64,000 nt of DNA, from contig JAPFBE010000002.1 in the NCBI GenBank assembly GCA_034336665.1, positions 6,308,146 to 6,372,145 on the forward strand, in the 5' to 3' direction. The position numbers were made by a program, and so were the translations under genes. Position 1 is the first letter of the stretch. Each line of letters begins with the position of its first letter. The notes beneath the pieces were generated by a model. It was not told the DNA's origin. It did not search any database and saw only the letters and a list, made by a program, of their open reading frames with translations. Below are positions 1 to 13,905 of this stretch, piece after piece. Source of the DNA: Luscinia megarhynchos (taxonomy: Eukaryota > Chordata > Aves > Passeriformes > Turdidae).

Positions 1-2735
1 TGCATGCATCAACTCTGTCCACTGCTTTGCTTATGTCATCTTGGAGAATTTTCAACGTACATAGGAAAACCTCTGTCTTTGCCTTCAAGTTCTTCTATGG
101 TCTGCTTCCCAGGAACCTAAATGACTAGCTAAAGCCCATGGATGAAATCTATAATTACCAAATTCAGTCTTCCAGGATAACAAGAGTCAAACCTATGTGC
201 ACAGCAAAGTTTGTTCTAAGGGGAAGGCCAAGGACTTGGAATGTATTCCAACAGGAATTGAGGAACATTCCTGTGTTTATTATCTTTGCGTTCACCACAT
301 TCTGCTGGAAAAGCTAATACATTTCTCGTTGTCTGCCTTTCTCTGATGCAAATATAAGCAATATACATCTCTAAGAAATCCCTTCACAAAGATTTTAAAA
401 TTCAAACAAAACCAAAACTTTAAAAGTCAAACAAAAAAATTCCTAACAAAGACAGACAAAGACAAATGCCCTTATCAAACATGCAATGCACTATTCTGCA
501 AGCTTCTGCTGAAAGGAAGACCAATTTGTGACTATCACTAGTCATGTTTCTTAATGCTTTACTAGAAGGTGATAAGATATGATGATAAGGAGAGTAGTGT
601 AAGAACCTCTGTAGAGCAGAAAGATTTCATTGACTGTGATGTATGTCACTGGTGATAACAAAGAAAATTTTTCATGCTTATAACCACCTCATGATGCTAA
701 GATGAACAGATTATAGGAATGGTAGGTTCTTCTTTTTTTATTGGTTAGCTTTCATGAAAATGGTATTAAGGTTGAACTAGTAGTAAGTTTGGTTTTCTTC
801 TCCATGCAAAAGTAATTAAGAAGGCAATGACAAAAGGACAGTTATGTCCAGTACTTCTGACTTGAAATAATTAATGTAGAATAGTAACATTTTTCAAAAG
901 TGCCTAAATGCTTCAGGCTTTTAAGGGTCTCTTCAAAGTATATTTACTCCACATAATACAGTATGTTAGCAAGACCCCAGAGCTAATAACTAATGAACTA
1001 GCTCCTGTGTCACCTTGTTGAGAAGCAGAATTAATTAGTCCAGCCGTAACAACATACTACTGAGAGTTTTGGCTTCTTCAATCTGTGCTAGTACAGCACT
1101 GAGACATGCACATATAAATGAACTGTCTCTGGCAATTTGCTTGCAATGCTCTGTTACAGTGCATAGACATGCCTTCGAGCACTCTGACTCGTAACTCTGA
1201 TTGAAGGAAACTCAGGCTTTTACAGGTATGAAAGTTGCTTTTGAAAAGAAGACTTGGGCACCTCTGAAAAGATCTATGTCCAAGACACAGTACCTTAGGC
1301 AGAAATCCAGGCAAGAGGCTACAATCTGAAGTGTGAAATTTAGTACCAAAAGTAAGATTTGTTGCAAGTTGGATAAAAGAAATTTCAGTGGCTCTTCTGG
1401 ATAGATGTGGAACATTTCCAAGCCTGATGGAAGTTTCATTACACAATTATCCTTTCAATTTTTCAGTGATCACTGCCTAAAATAGACAAAAAGGCTAGTC
1501 AGATCTTGGTTTAAGTTAGACTCACTCTGCCTCAGTCCATTTCCACTTCATGAAACTATCAATTTGCATGACTGGAGAGCTCAGTCCAGGCATTTTTACA
1601 TTTATGCCACTGTGGATACAACTGATATTAGAGAAATAGTACAGCAAAATAAAGACACAGTCAGCAAAAATATGTTAAAAGAATTATTTGTCTTTTGATT
1701 CAAATTCACATGGGAGGTAATTAAACAAACACCCTTCTCCATGTGTAGCTGTGGGGAGGGAAACCAATGGAAAAAGAAAAAAATCTTCCCTTACAACTGA
1801 CCTTTTCTCTTTTCATTTTTTTCCTGTAAATGGCAAAACCACATGTATGCAGCACAGTGAAACTTTGAGGGGAAAAATAGAGAGTCAACCCAGCAGAAAT
1901 AATATGAATGTCTGCCAAAACAGATTCTCCTGGTAACGGGTTTCCCAAGGAATGTTCTTAAACTCTAGTATTATTAGACTTACAATCCCTCCCTCTACCA
2001 TCTTCCTCAAAATGTGTCTCTTAATTCCTCAGGCTTCTAATGAAATATCCTTAATATATGCTATTCTGATACCACCAACTCAGATTTCTGTAGGTCTCAG
2101 CCCTAGGAAGATATTGTCAGCAGTCACTCCTTAAACAATAATTATTAAGAATTTTGTGAATGCTTTGGATGTTGTGAGAGCTAAGATATTTAGTGGTTGC
2201 CATGTATTAAAGCTTCATAGACTGAAAGTGATAACAAGAAAGAGAATAGAAGGTTAAGAGATAAGGCTAATGGACATTGAACACCTGAAGAGCAGTATGA
2301 ATTGCACATATTCAGGAGTACTCTAAGATTCTTACACATTTCAGGACTTTGAGCCTCCTAGAACTTCCTGGAAGAATCATAAAAAAACACCAAACAACAA
2401 CAAAAAAAACCCCTTAACAATCAACATCCTCCTTTTAAGTGTATGAGGAGTCACAAATTGCTGTCCCAGTGGTAGCCACCAATTTTCTTGGCTAGGGTTG
2501 AAAAGAAAACTAGGTCACATGGCAGTCTCTATGCATTTCTTGGAGATGACTGATAATTCCACAGTACTAACTCTGAAATTTAAACCGTGGATATTGGAAA
2601 GTTCTTACATGTATGTTTCTAGAGAACTGAAAGTCTTTCAAGCAGCTTTGTGTATACATACTCATTTGCTCATCATAGCATACTGTACCAGAAAGAAAAT
2701 GGAGGAAAAATTGTGAAGTTGAACAAAACTAGCAG

Positions 2736-2859
2736 GAAAACAAACAAACAAACAAACAAGAAAACCCCCCAATACCCCCCCACAAAAAACAAAAAACAAA
2801 AACAAAAAAAAACCCCAAACCAAAAAAACACCCCAAACAACAAGGAAAAAAACCCCACC
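2736..2859 (+). repeat. A/C-rich simple repeat, (AAAC)n grading into A-runs and C-runs
   Basis: About six AAAC units, then alternating runs of A and C with only one T (about position 2774). Apparent reading frames across it (K/N/P/T-rich on plus, F/V/L-rich on minus) are compositional. Confidence 0.95.
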
Positions 2860-3799
2860 CAATGTTTTTGTCTCTTTGGTTTTATCTATGCACAAAATTA
2901 AACTATTGTCACTTAATGCATACTACAGGGATTTAATAGAAATGTTCTAAATCCCTGTAAAGGTATACTTTTCAGTATTGGAATATCTTATTTCTATTTA
3001 GCTGAAACAAAACTGGAACAAAAAGTTAATAACTAACTAAATACCTAACTAACAAATTCAGGCTTTCCACTAATTTTTTTGCCACCTGCTTAACTAAACT
3101 ACTTTAGAATGCGCCTTAGATTTTTAAAGAATATTTTCTTTTGGAATGGGCATAGCCCCTCAAGAACATCATCAGAATGGAAAGAAAATGCTACAAACAC
3201 CTTTTTCCACACCATTTTATAATTACTTCACCCCCCAAAAAAGGTAATGGCCTTGTCTATGGAACAAAGACGTCCTAGCACTGCAGCCTACTGCATATTT
3301 TCCAGGTTGTGGCCTTGGCCATTTAAGCTAAGACAAGACAGCTGCTCTGCTTAGAATCATAAACTTAGTTTGCAAATAACTGTTCTCACTTCAGAAAAAA
3401 AAGTAGTTACAGAAAACAGTGAAAATAACAGTGCCTACATGAAGACATGTAATAGTTGGGAAGACAGAAATTTCCTTTACCATAAAAGATACTTTAGCAC
3501 TTTCCAATCCAGTCCACAATGAGGACAATGTTATTTTTTAAAATCCTATCCCTGTTATAATTGCACATGACATATTACATTGTACTGTACAGAGTGTGGT
3601 GATGAGAAATTCCCTGCTTATTTAATTGTGATCCTTCAATGAATTTGAAAGGGAGCACTTTATTTCCATTTCTTTAATTTACTAGTTCTTTAGCTGATGA
3701 TTTTATTAACTCTTGTATTTGAGAACTGATGCTTAACAAAAAAAGGGGAAGAAAAAAAGGCCCTTGGCAGTATTGTGAAGGCCTGGAACTGAATAATGC

Positions 3800-4110
3800 A
3801 CTTTAATAATGAGGAATAGAGCTATGGCTTTTGCTGATGGCTGTGACCAGCTCTGTGACCTGATTATGTCGCAGAGTGTCAGCAGCTGAGACACTACAAA
3901 AGGGAGCGCATCCCATCAAATCTATCTCCATTGTAATCACTCCCACTGCTGAGAGGCTTGTTAGGAGCAGGGAATCCATCAGGCCTCATTAGCACCGTTT
4001 ACCATCAAGAAGCTCAAAGAGCAAATGTGTACCCTCTCATCAGAATAATGAGAACCAAAGTACTCCTATTATCTAATTGGATCAACAATGCCTCTCTCTC
4101 CATTTAGTTT
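3800..4110. promoter_or_regulatory. Candidate conserved noncoding element with POU6-type sites
   Basis: Balanced-composition block inside A+T-rich intron. CTCATTA occurs at 3985-3991 and its reverse complement TAATGAG at 4046-4052; the POU6-family preference is for this kind of core (from memory). It also holds TTATGTCGCAG and ATTGTAATC motifs. No coding potential or transposon match was seen. Function is inference. Confidence 0.35.
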
Positions 4111-6499
4111 CCTGAGCTACTTGTGGACTACAACACTCAAAAAATAGTTATTTTTTTGTTAAGTACCAGGGTGGACCTGTGCTTAACATTTTCTTATACA
4201 GAAGGTTTTCTTATCTAAAGAACAAGGCATGGGCACAATGAAGCCTGAGTTCCTTCAGGGGCATTCTTAGATTTAGACTGAAACAATCCAAGTTAATTCA
4301 CTGTTCAAGTAAAGTGTGGACAATATGATTACACCATACATACTTAGAATTTCCTTTTAATCTCCCAAGAAACATTGCCCTCTTTATCCATAAGGCAGTT
4401 CATCATGTCAACTCTTATGCTACTCTTTTCTTTTATGGTAAAATGTTATTTTGCAATTGATGAATTTAGAGGTATTTTTCTCCTGTTAGACAACTCCCGT
4501 CTTTCCAAAAGAGAAACTAAACTTACTCAGTACCCACAGTTAAAATGTATTTGATCCTGCTGAAGTCAAGAGACATATTTGAATGCAACTGATGATAATT
4601 AAGAAACCAACCTTGCATTCGTATTCCTGTGACTCATTTCCTTACAAATATTATGACAACAGCCAAAGAACACATTTCACATACTTAATAAAAAAATAAA
4701 AAAACAAAACAAAACCCTGGTTTTTTTTTTTCCTTTCATTTGCAAAACCAGCATAAAAAAGACATATATTGGGTTATTAATCCTCTGCAGAATCCAAGGG
4801 CAGCAATGGCACTAGGGTCCTACTGTAAGGGCAGGCTGAAGCTGAATAGGTAGACAGTTTCTCTTTGAAATCTACTGACAGGGTGCAATCTGGCAAATCT
4901 GCTGCCCTGGCCTTTAAATTTAAGATATGAAAGCCCAGTGCTGCAAACACTTCCTGGAAAGTGCTGAGGGCAAACAGAATGCAAGCAGTGTTACATGGGC
5001 CAATAGCTCTTCATAATATGCCTCTGGAAATGAAAATTTGATTTAGAGTCCTCTACCTATACTATATCAAATTAATCAAGTGATCTAATCATATTGTTTC
5101 AATGGATTAGATCTCTTGGCTTGGTCTTGGGAAGCTCTGGTATTACAGTTCATACTGCCATCCAAAGCAAAAGAAGAAAAATAAATAAACATGCCATAAT
5201 TGTGAATTCAATAATTAAATAAATAACAAATATGTAATACAAATTATTGTTAATACATATGATTTTGTTACTGCAATTGTAAGAACTCCTAGACTATTGG
5301 GAATAAAGGCCATGCCATATGTCATTTAAAGGATCATTTCCCTTAAATTTGCCATAGGATCTTGGATTTGACCTAGAGCTTAATGTCTCCAGGGATTACT
5401 GAACACCATATATTTAGCTAGACAGATGGACGTTTACAAGCCCTGAATTTCTGTAACAGAAACAGTGTGCAATTACAAAGATTGCATGTACCAACATTCT
5501 AGTAACTCATCCAGCTTTATATTTCCAGGAGTGAGTTTTGGGTATCACACTTGTGATTCCTTGAAAGGGGCAATTTTCAAAGGGCAGATTCTTAACATAT
5601 GCTGCAAATCTGGCTCTCTAGTGACTCCAAGCAGATTATTCAGAAATGGACCATTTCAAATTACTATTTGCTTATGCTCCCAATTTTGAACTAACACCTT
5701 GCAGCTCTTGGCTAGGTACTATAATTCTATCAATTTGAAGGGAAAGTAATTTAATTTCTGGAATGCCGATAAATTATACTGATTAGTCCTGTTTTAGGGC
5801 AGCCTGAGAAGTAGTCTCTAAGTAATAGGAGTTATGCTGAATATTATAAAACTGTGTGTTATATTACACATTTACTATCGATATTTATCTATATTGTGGC
5901 AAGGTCTGCAGTACTGATTATAAACCAAGGAACATTTGCAAAAACAAGTAGCAAAATGACAACCCTTACTTAAAAGACCTAGGCAGATAGCTAGGAGCTG
6001 TAATTTAATTTCAACAATAGGGAGGATTCTTCCTTTTCTTTCTCTTTCTCTGCAACCTGACTTTACATTACACCTGGAATAAACAAGACTCAACCTGAGT
6101 GGACTTTCATTCAATGATATCTTCTTAGTAATATTTTTTTAAGGATACAATGAATGGTCACTAATAGATTATGTTTTATGTGGAGAACATGTAAAGGAAA
6201 AGCTATAAAAAATTAGTCTACATTCATAACTTCAGCTCTTACGATGAACATCTTTGGTGTCAAGTACCTCATATGTGAATGGTGACTGTGAACCATTTCT
6301 GGAGCACAGAGGAGATGGAAACAAGCAGGCTTCTAGGTTGGAGCTGATCTGACTATGAGTTATAGGCATTATAACCAACTTTTCTCCCAAACCAATACCC
6401 CATCCCTCCAGAAATCTTAATAGGCTTTTGAGAGCCTCCATTTAAAGCTGGCTGCATAAAATGATCCTTTGATGAAAAGGGATTGAAACAAGGGTTAAA

Positions 6500-6860
6500 G
6501 TAGACATTGAAAGGTTATTGTAGAGGGCACATTGTTCATACAATCCTCCTTTAATATGTGTGGTGTGCACCTGCGATAAGATGATTCATTAGATAAGGCC
6601 TCACTTTGACAAGCTCCATCGTTCAACCCTCGGGGTAGTGATGGAACAATTCTGCACCCACCCAGTAAATATAACAAGGTCAGCATTTTTTTTCCCTGGG
6701 ACTTGGATGGTGATAGTGAAGCTCAGGAAGCATCTTTGTTTATGTGTCTTGTTAAAAAAAATTCCAAGGGGGTCCTATAAAGTGTTGACTTTTATTGTTT
6801 TATGGGCCAAAATAAAAAGCCTCACTCTTGTTCCAATTAGCTTAAAAATTACCAGGAGAA
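6500..6860. promoter_or_regulatory. Possible conserved noncoding element
   Basis: Repeat-free block with motifs such as CACCTGCGATAAGATG (E-box next to a GATA core), GATTCATTAGATAAGG and CCAATTAGC. Texture resembles conserved noncoding DNA but evidence is weak. The 110-codon plus-strand frame here has no recognisable domain. Confidence 0.22.
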
Positions 6861-7946
6861 AAGCTGTTCTTCCTTTTTTTTTTTTCTTTCTTTTTCTCCT
6901 CACTAGTAAATATAAGAGTAGAAACGAAACTTTAGATTCACATATCAGCCAAGCTGCATCATTTCAATAAGTGTTTTTCAGGGCCTAACATCCACATAAA
7001 CACTGTGGGTATCACTGGATGCCCAATTTGTAGAACTTAGAATAATGACATTCAAATTACTCAGTTACCAGTTATATATTGACAGATTTGTTGCAGATAA
7101 ACAAGACATTGCGTTAATTTTAATCCTAGTAAATGCAATAAAGAATCAAAGTGATCACAATCAGAAAGTCACTTAAATATGCTGTATCAAAGGAATTATT
7201 TTTATCTATATATATCCAGATGCATATCTTTCTGCATCATACTAAGACTTAAACTTAAAGAGTTTGAACAAATAAACAGCTCCAAAATGTAGGTAATGCA
7301 CAATCTCTCTCTTAGACATACTAACTCTTAAACAATGTTCAAGTTCCTATTTGGAAATTTTTCTTTAAACCAAAATAATCTTCCAAACTTGCATTTACAG
7401 GCTGGCATATTCATTGCAAATTGCATAACATAGTTAATAAACAAATGAGTAAGTCACTCAGATAAATCCATCCCTGATACTTCATTACAGTTTATTTTCC
7501 TTTAGTAGAAACATTTAATGCCTTTTAAGAAATTATATAATGCAGAAATGCCACAGAAATGGAAAAAAGTAAAGCCCAGTACCACTTCAGTAAAGGTGTC
7601 TGTTATTAGGCATATTTAAGTGGAAGAAGACAGATGGTATGTTTGTTAAAAAATCACAGAGTTGCTGGACTTTTAAAATACCATGGTATTGCACTACTGC
7701 AATATTTTTAAAGGGCTGAGACAAAATAAAATAAATCCTTAGCCTCTTCTAGCTTGAAAACACTCTTAAGAGTGCCTAACTTCCCCCTGTTTCTCAGACT
7801 TTCCGTTTCTTACCTTGTCTGGCAAATCAATATTTATTTATCTCCAGCATGTGCACTTTTAAATTGCTGTCATACAGGCGGAACTCATTTTTGTCCCGAG
7901 ATCAGCCTGCCATCAGAATTCACTGTTTGCTTCATCTTCCACTCAC

Positions 7947-8093
7947 CTGTCCTTGTGCATTAGTGACGAGCTGGCCTGTGACCCCCTGAAGACTGGAGAG
8001 GGCGTTTCCAAAGGCTTGGGAGTTTGCTATTGAGCCCATGGCTGCTGCTGCTGCAGCTGCTGCTGCTTGACTTGCTAGTGGATTATTAACCAG
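7947..8093 (-). CDS. POU6F2: POU6F2 internal coding exon, polyalanine and conserved VTGQLVTNAQGQ segment
   Basis: This is the next POU6F2 exon after the glutamine-rich one. It is 147 nt, exactly 49 codons, phase 0 at both ends, so skipping it would leave the frame intact. The peptide starts LVNNPLASQ, continues with nine alanines (codons mostly GCA/GCT/GCC, so not a pure triplet run), then MGSIANSQAFGN and ALSSLQGVTGQLVTNAQGQ. Joined to the upstream exon it gives NPLQ|LVNNPLASQ, the junction I remember for vertebrate POU6F2. The acceptor is an almost pure pyrimidine tract ending TTTTCAG (AG at 8095-8094). The donor is the strong consensus CAG|GTGAGT at 7947/7946. The following POU6F2 segment, beginning IIGT, was not seen below this point, so that exon and the POU and homeobox exons lie outside the window. 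The segment is a regulatory, probably disordered part of the protein. The alanine count appears slightly longer than in human, a memory-based comparison. Confidence 0.95.
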
Positions 8094-11000
8094 CTGAAAA
8101 AAAAGGAAATGAAATATCATCATAAGACCCATGATGAACATATAATGCTAACTGGATAATATAAAAGTGAAGGCACAGTAAGGTTTATGTTATTTTAATG
8201 TTTTTTACCCATCAAATAGTGCATAAAAAAATTGTCTGCTCCAAGAGCTCAACTTTGAGAGGTTCTTACTTCTGGGGCTTTGAAAATTAATGTTTTTTAA
8301 AAAGGAAGAGGAAATTCCATGCTGATGTTGAAGAAAAAATTCCCTTTTTTAACCCTATATTCTCTCTCCTTTTTTTTTTTCAGTCGAGTTATGTTTGATG
8401 TGTTTCTTTAGGTTCAATTGCTAATGCCACTAAGGTGTAGCAGCTTAGTACTGCTGTAAAGAGCTATCAGTGAAAGATTAGCAGTTGATTTGACTGGGAG
8501 TGGAATGTTTACTTGGCAATATTGAGAACAGAAACTATTTTACTGATGACCCTAAACCCAAGAAAAATCTGCAAATTCTTTTAATTTTTATCATTAAATA
8601 GTTGGTCTTGCTATCTAGATAAATTGCAATAGAAGACTCAACCTTCTAAGTGAGGGCAGTAGATGTCTACTAAAAATTCAAAATTCATTTGCAAAATACA
8701 ATACCAAGCAACATGCAGTTTCTCAAATGTGAATGATTAGTTCCAGGACTCATAAATTTTCAGGAAATAATTTGTATTGCCTGCTTTAGTGAATTCTATC
8801 TGAATGCTCCATAGAAAGAACAGAGTATGGTCATGGCTTTCACCTTAGGAGACTAGGGGAATCCCACAGAGGAACACTCCTATCAACTCCTGTGCTTACC
8901 AAGCATATGAAATGTGTGTTCATCTGTCTGAATCAAAAGTTGTCTTAGACATGGCTTTTCCACTGGATTATTGTAAAGTTTCTATTTTCTTATGCTTTTC
9001 TGAGAAAGGACAAACTTTGAACTAAGCACACAGGGATGACAGTAAAAAAAAATGGTGTTGGGAACCATCATTACTTGGACAGCTGTCATGAGGGCAATCA
9101 AACTGAGTTCAAGAGGCTGAGAACACATTTTAGAGTGGCTTTGCCTTGTAAGAATCATTGCATTATAGCAGAACTTATAAAATACACATTAGCAGGGTAG
9201 AGCAGAAGTCTGAGGGACAAAAACAGTCGAGGGACAGTTTTTCTTAGACTGAGATGAAAATGCTAGAGCTAGCTCAGAAAAGCTTTATGTCTGACCTGAA
9301 ATTAGGAGGAGTTCTAAGTGCTTAGATGATGAGTAAACTATCAATCTTTTAGAAATGGAGAGCCATAAGCAGCAGTAAGGGATACACTCCATAGACAAGC
9401 TCTGATTCAAAATAGGTTATAAAAAATTAATCAGTGATTAGTAGCTGTTTTAAGCATGTTACAGATATGAGTAGTGTGTATGTTATAGACGTTTAGAAGC
9501 CCATCAATAGAAGATGTCAGATATGGTTATAATCTATGCTTATAAGAAACCTACTTGTCTGTTGGACATTGCAAAATCTACAATTGATTGGTCATACATT
9601 AAAACATCTATTAATCATTCATTAGCCTCTCATGAAGTATTTATAAATGCAACCTTGATATAAAGTGTTGCTTAAAGGGGTGCCTTGAGCACATCCAATC
9701 CCTCTAGAAATTGCAAAGTAAATAACTAAATAAAGATTAGTAGCAATGCCAGACAGAAAAGATGACATTGTTTGGAGGAAGTATTTTGATTTGGAAAAAA
9801 TTGTTACACGAATCTCTAAAAGCTATTCACAGCACCCCATGGCAAGAAAATCAAGTAGGAATAAAACACAAAAGGGGAAAACTGCAATGCATGCTTGATT
9901 AGCAATCCTGATGACTGAGCTGTGAAGAGAACTGAGGTCAGTACAATAACCAAAGTGAACCTCAGCCACTGGATGCAAACTGCAAGAAATTCCCCTGACT
10001 GCACAAAGGTGTGGGTGCAAAGGCATGATACACTCTTCAGTGATTTGGGTGGTGGTGCCTGAGCATGGCAATGTAATTCCAGAGAACAATATAAGTAAAC
10101 TGGTCGGTTTTCTGCTCAAAACAGTGACATTTCTTTATTGCCTCAATCACATGTTTGCAAACCCTTCTTTTTTTTCACAGCACTTCATTGGCAGTACCGG
10201 AACTTGAAATTCCCTCATAGCTGTAAACACTTGGAGAAGAAAGGGGCAGCAGCAAGAGTGTAAGGCTTTTAGAAAATGTATTCTACAATCTTATTAGCAA
10301 TGCACAAATTACTGAGCCTCTGATCCTACAGCATCTGACTGCAGGTATAAATTATAATCTTTGGACAGTTACACAACATCAGTAAAAATAATAAACTAAT
10401 AAACCACACTAGCTGCTATATTCAGGGCTTAAGAGGCGTGTAAGAAAACAGCTCCTTGGGAAGCATAAATAAGCTTGTGAATCTGGAAACTACAAAGGGT
10501 TAAAACTTTCTAAAAATCAGACTATCACCTTCTAGAATCTCTTTTCCATTTTTCTTGCACCAGTTTTCAGAAAATGTACATTTTCAAATACAACAATAAA
10601 ATTTAATTACAACGAACCCTGGAGACACTCAAGATTGCTTTTAGTTGCATCACAGAGATAAGCTACTTATTAAAAATGATGGCAGAGGCTATGATATGCA
10701 TAGGTACCCTGCATAGTACCATGTTCCAGGAAAAAATACAGGGAACGGGCCAAATCACAGGGTAAGAGACTCCAAAGTGCATATGAAACCACCCCTATCT
10801 ATTCATAAGTCTGATTAAAAAGGAGAGGATGCATTTTTCTTTGAGTGTGCTGGGGAGCTGTTGACTGCAAGTTACGCTCTATTCAATTGACCCCTTTTAT
10901 ATTGTGTGCAAACTGGAGATGAAAAAATACATCTCATTTCATTATGTCTGGACACCAAGATAACACATTGAATCTTCCTTTTATTTAAAAAATAAGATCT

Positions 11001-12559
11001 CTAACTTGAGAGGTTTATGCAATTTCTCAGTGAAGGTTGGATCCCAAAGAATACATGCTGGAAATATTGGAAATATATTGTGAAAAATCCCACAAAGGGC
11101 TCTTTGCATTTTGTTTCTGTATTTAAATAATGATTTAATTTGGAAAGCTGAGATATTTGGTGCCCAAATCTCTTCTCCAACTCAAAACAGCATCCACAAC
11201 CATAGGTAACAGTAATCTTTGTTTAAAGTGACAGACCAGCCCTCTCAATGATGCCTCTGCTAATGACATGCCTATATGCGGAAACAAATTTTATGAGGAA
11301 GGATCTTCAATAACACAGTCGGTTTAGTACATTTTTCTGAATTCCCAAATTCTGAGCTGTTAAAGGTAAAGCATGTGGAAATTTTCTACTTTGTCAGTAA
11401 AAGCGGAAGACATTCCAGAGCAGCAAACAGAATTCACACAACTAAAACTAACCTGAAAAATTCTGGTGGATGAAAGAGGCACTACTTACAAGATCCTAAA
11501 GCTGTACCATGCAAAGTGAGGGTTTCTATGGTTAAGACATAGTCTTCAAAAAAAACAGTTTGAAGAAAAGGATGTCAGAATCAAAGCTGCAAGTAGCTTT
11601 CTTGAGAGGCACAAATACTTTTTCCTTTTGGAATAATACCATCTTCCTCTTTATTTTGAAAGCTAACTAAGTATTGAACTTGCTGTGAGAAACTGATCAA
11701 GCACTCACCTATTGCTGAATACAATATTTGATAAACTACACAGTAATTTTATTTTTCTTTGTAAAAGTCATGTCTTACTGAACTTTCAGTCTCCTGGTCT
11801 GGAAATCAAAGAGCCAGTTTTACTCACAATATCATTCAGTGAACAAATACAAAGAAAAAAACCAAACAGTTGTACTAGTGAAAAGTCAGGACATTTCGGG
11901 ATGCCAGAGCATCACATGAAAAAATGGGCACATAGCCTGAAAGGCAAAGTCACTTTATGCAGTGCCAGTATATAGATCTTACGTGTTTTCTAAAGCACTT
12001 GTGGAGGAGGCTGAGCATAGACATGCTGCTCTTGTCTGAATGCAGCGATGGAGGATGTGAAGGACATGTTGCGGAGTAACTTCAGGTATAACTTCATTTT
12101 ACAAAATAGTATTAGTGTTTATCAGGAAGACTGTTAAAAATCACATTTCTGGATATCTCCTAGAGATGGAATTAGTGTAGAAAAGTATTACATTTGATTA
12201 GGGACCCACAGACCCTCAGTATCTTATGTTCTCTGGCAAACTCTTCTGTAGGGAGCATCACACTACTAGATTAGCTGCTGAGATTATTTGCTTAAACCAA
12301 AGCTTTTCAAGGGAAAACAAATATCTCTAACACTTGAGAAGAATTTAGCAATGGCACAGTCAGAAACACATGACATTTTTCCTTTCTACCCATAAGGAGT
12401 GAAAATTTTATTCACAGAAATGAAATTTTTATCAGCATGGCATGTGCTTTTGTAGGAATTTTTAGACAGGAATCTATCTAAATTTTATTGTGTTTAGCTG
12501 ATGAGAGAATTACTGATGAGGTTAAAATATAATGGGATTTACTCCCATTTTTTCTCAGC

Positions 12560-13220
12560 GGCTCATGAGACAGATTCTGGGTGGTAATCACTGGACCTTA
12601 AGGAAAAAGACTGTTTCATACTGAGCACAGGCTCCTGAGGATATTCTGGTACCTTGTTGCAAGACCAGCATTGCCACCTGTACTGGGTGTAGATGGAAAG
12701 GTAGTGGAGCAGCTGCAGAGGAGTATAAAAAGCCTGGAGTGTGCAAACCAAAGGGGCAGCATCGTCAGAGAAAGGTGGAGGAGTTGTCCTGTAGCAGTTG
12801 AAAGAGTTCCAGTGTAGCCCTTGGAGGACCCTAGAGTAGGCAAATGGATATTGCCTGATATCCACATCTCATCCATATGAGAGCTGTTATCTGTGCAGGG
12901 CCCGTGCAGGAGCAGGGGAAAATTGTGAAGAGAAAGGAAAAAGAGAGGCGAACTATTGAGGACTGATTATAGCTCCCCACTGAGAGTGCGTAGGGAAGTC
13001 AGGAGTGAAGAGGTAAGGTCTGGGAGAGTGGGGTGAAAGGTTGTTTTAATACTTGTCTTTGTTTCTCACTTAATTGGCACTATATTAAAGTTAATTATCC
13101 CCAGGTTGAATCTGTTTTGCTCTCCACACTGGCTGGGAAGCAGTCCATCCTGACCCACGAGCTTTCTCCCACTGAGGCAGTGAGCGAGTGGCTGGGTGGG
13201 TGTTGCTAAGTCATCACACC
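12560..13220 (+). mobile_element. Old ERV LTR fragment, related to the other LTRs
   Basis: Its 3' part (about 12890-13220) parallels the end of the bird LTR families seen elsewhere in the window: GCAGGAGCAGGGGAAAATTG, TTGTTTCTCACTTAATTGG, a TATTAAAGTTAATTATCCCC block, GTTGAATCTGTTTTGC, GACCCACGAGCTTTCTCCC and GAGCGAGTGGCTGGG. The 5' boundary is uncertain. It is more diverged than the 39.7-kb copy, and no retroviral genes flank it. Confidence 0.55.
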
Positions 13221-13870
13221 ACTGCCTGACAATAATTGGAAACTATATCTAGCAACAGAAAACTCAAGTGTTTTCAATACCTTAATGATATAGAAGCAGA
13301 ACATTCCAAACTAGATACCCATGTGCTTGGTTTCTAAACATGAGTGAATTGAGACAGAAGTGCAGTTTCCCCGGAAGCCCCCATTACATCTTCCGGTAAA
13401 TTCTTTACATAGTTTTAATGCTTAAATTCCGAATTCTTTTCAATACAGATATATCTATACCTAGTATCAGTTGATAGCTCCCTGATAGCTCACGGTGCCT
13501 GAAGGACTTTAAAAAAAGACACTGGAAAAAGACTGCTTCAATGGAATCCTGGGAAAGCACCTAGATACAACAGCAATAAGTACCAAACAAATGATCATAA
13601 AATCCAGATCACCACTTAGCACTTATATAGAATTGCGGGTGCATGAGCTCTATCAATTTAATTTATTTTTAGGATTTTAAGTAAAAGTAAGTCAAATTTT
13701 GAAAAACCCTGTGAACATGCAAATCCCAAGCAAGTCAAGAGAGAATACATAGGTAACATAAACCAAAAGATGTTAATTTCATCCAAAGAGGTGCTATGAG
13801 GAAGCATTTCGGAAACTCCATCCGGTTTTGTACTTATCAGTTAGATTTTTTTCTTTTAATGTTGATCTTT

Positions 13871-13905
13871 CCCTTCATCCATCCATCCCTCCCACCCTCC
13901 CTCCT
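13871..13905 (+). repeat. (CATC)n / (CCTC)n pyrimidine-rich simple repeat
   Basis: Short run of CATC units grading into CCTCC-type pyrimidine sequence, flanked by T-runs. Confidence 0.85.

Larger units (their letters stand above)
1..7946 (-). other. POU6F2: POU6F2 intron downstream of the alanine-rich exon (partial)
   Basis: Starts with the GTGAGT donor at 7946-7941 and continues past position 1 without a recognisable next exon. It is A+T-rich and holds an A/C-rich simple repeat near 2.7-2.9 kb and two candidate conserved elements (about 3.8-4.1 and 6.5-6.86 kb). No gene or complete transposon is seen. Confidence 0.85.

Noticed and set aside
2650..2901. K/N/T/P-rich open frame and its F/V/L-rich minus-strand partners
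   Set aside because: Compositional products of the A/C-rich simple repeat.
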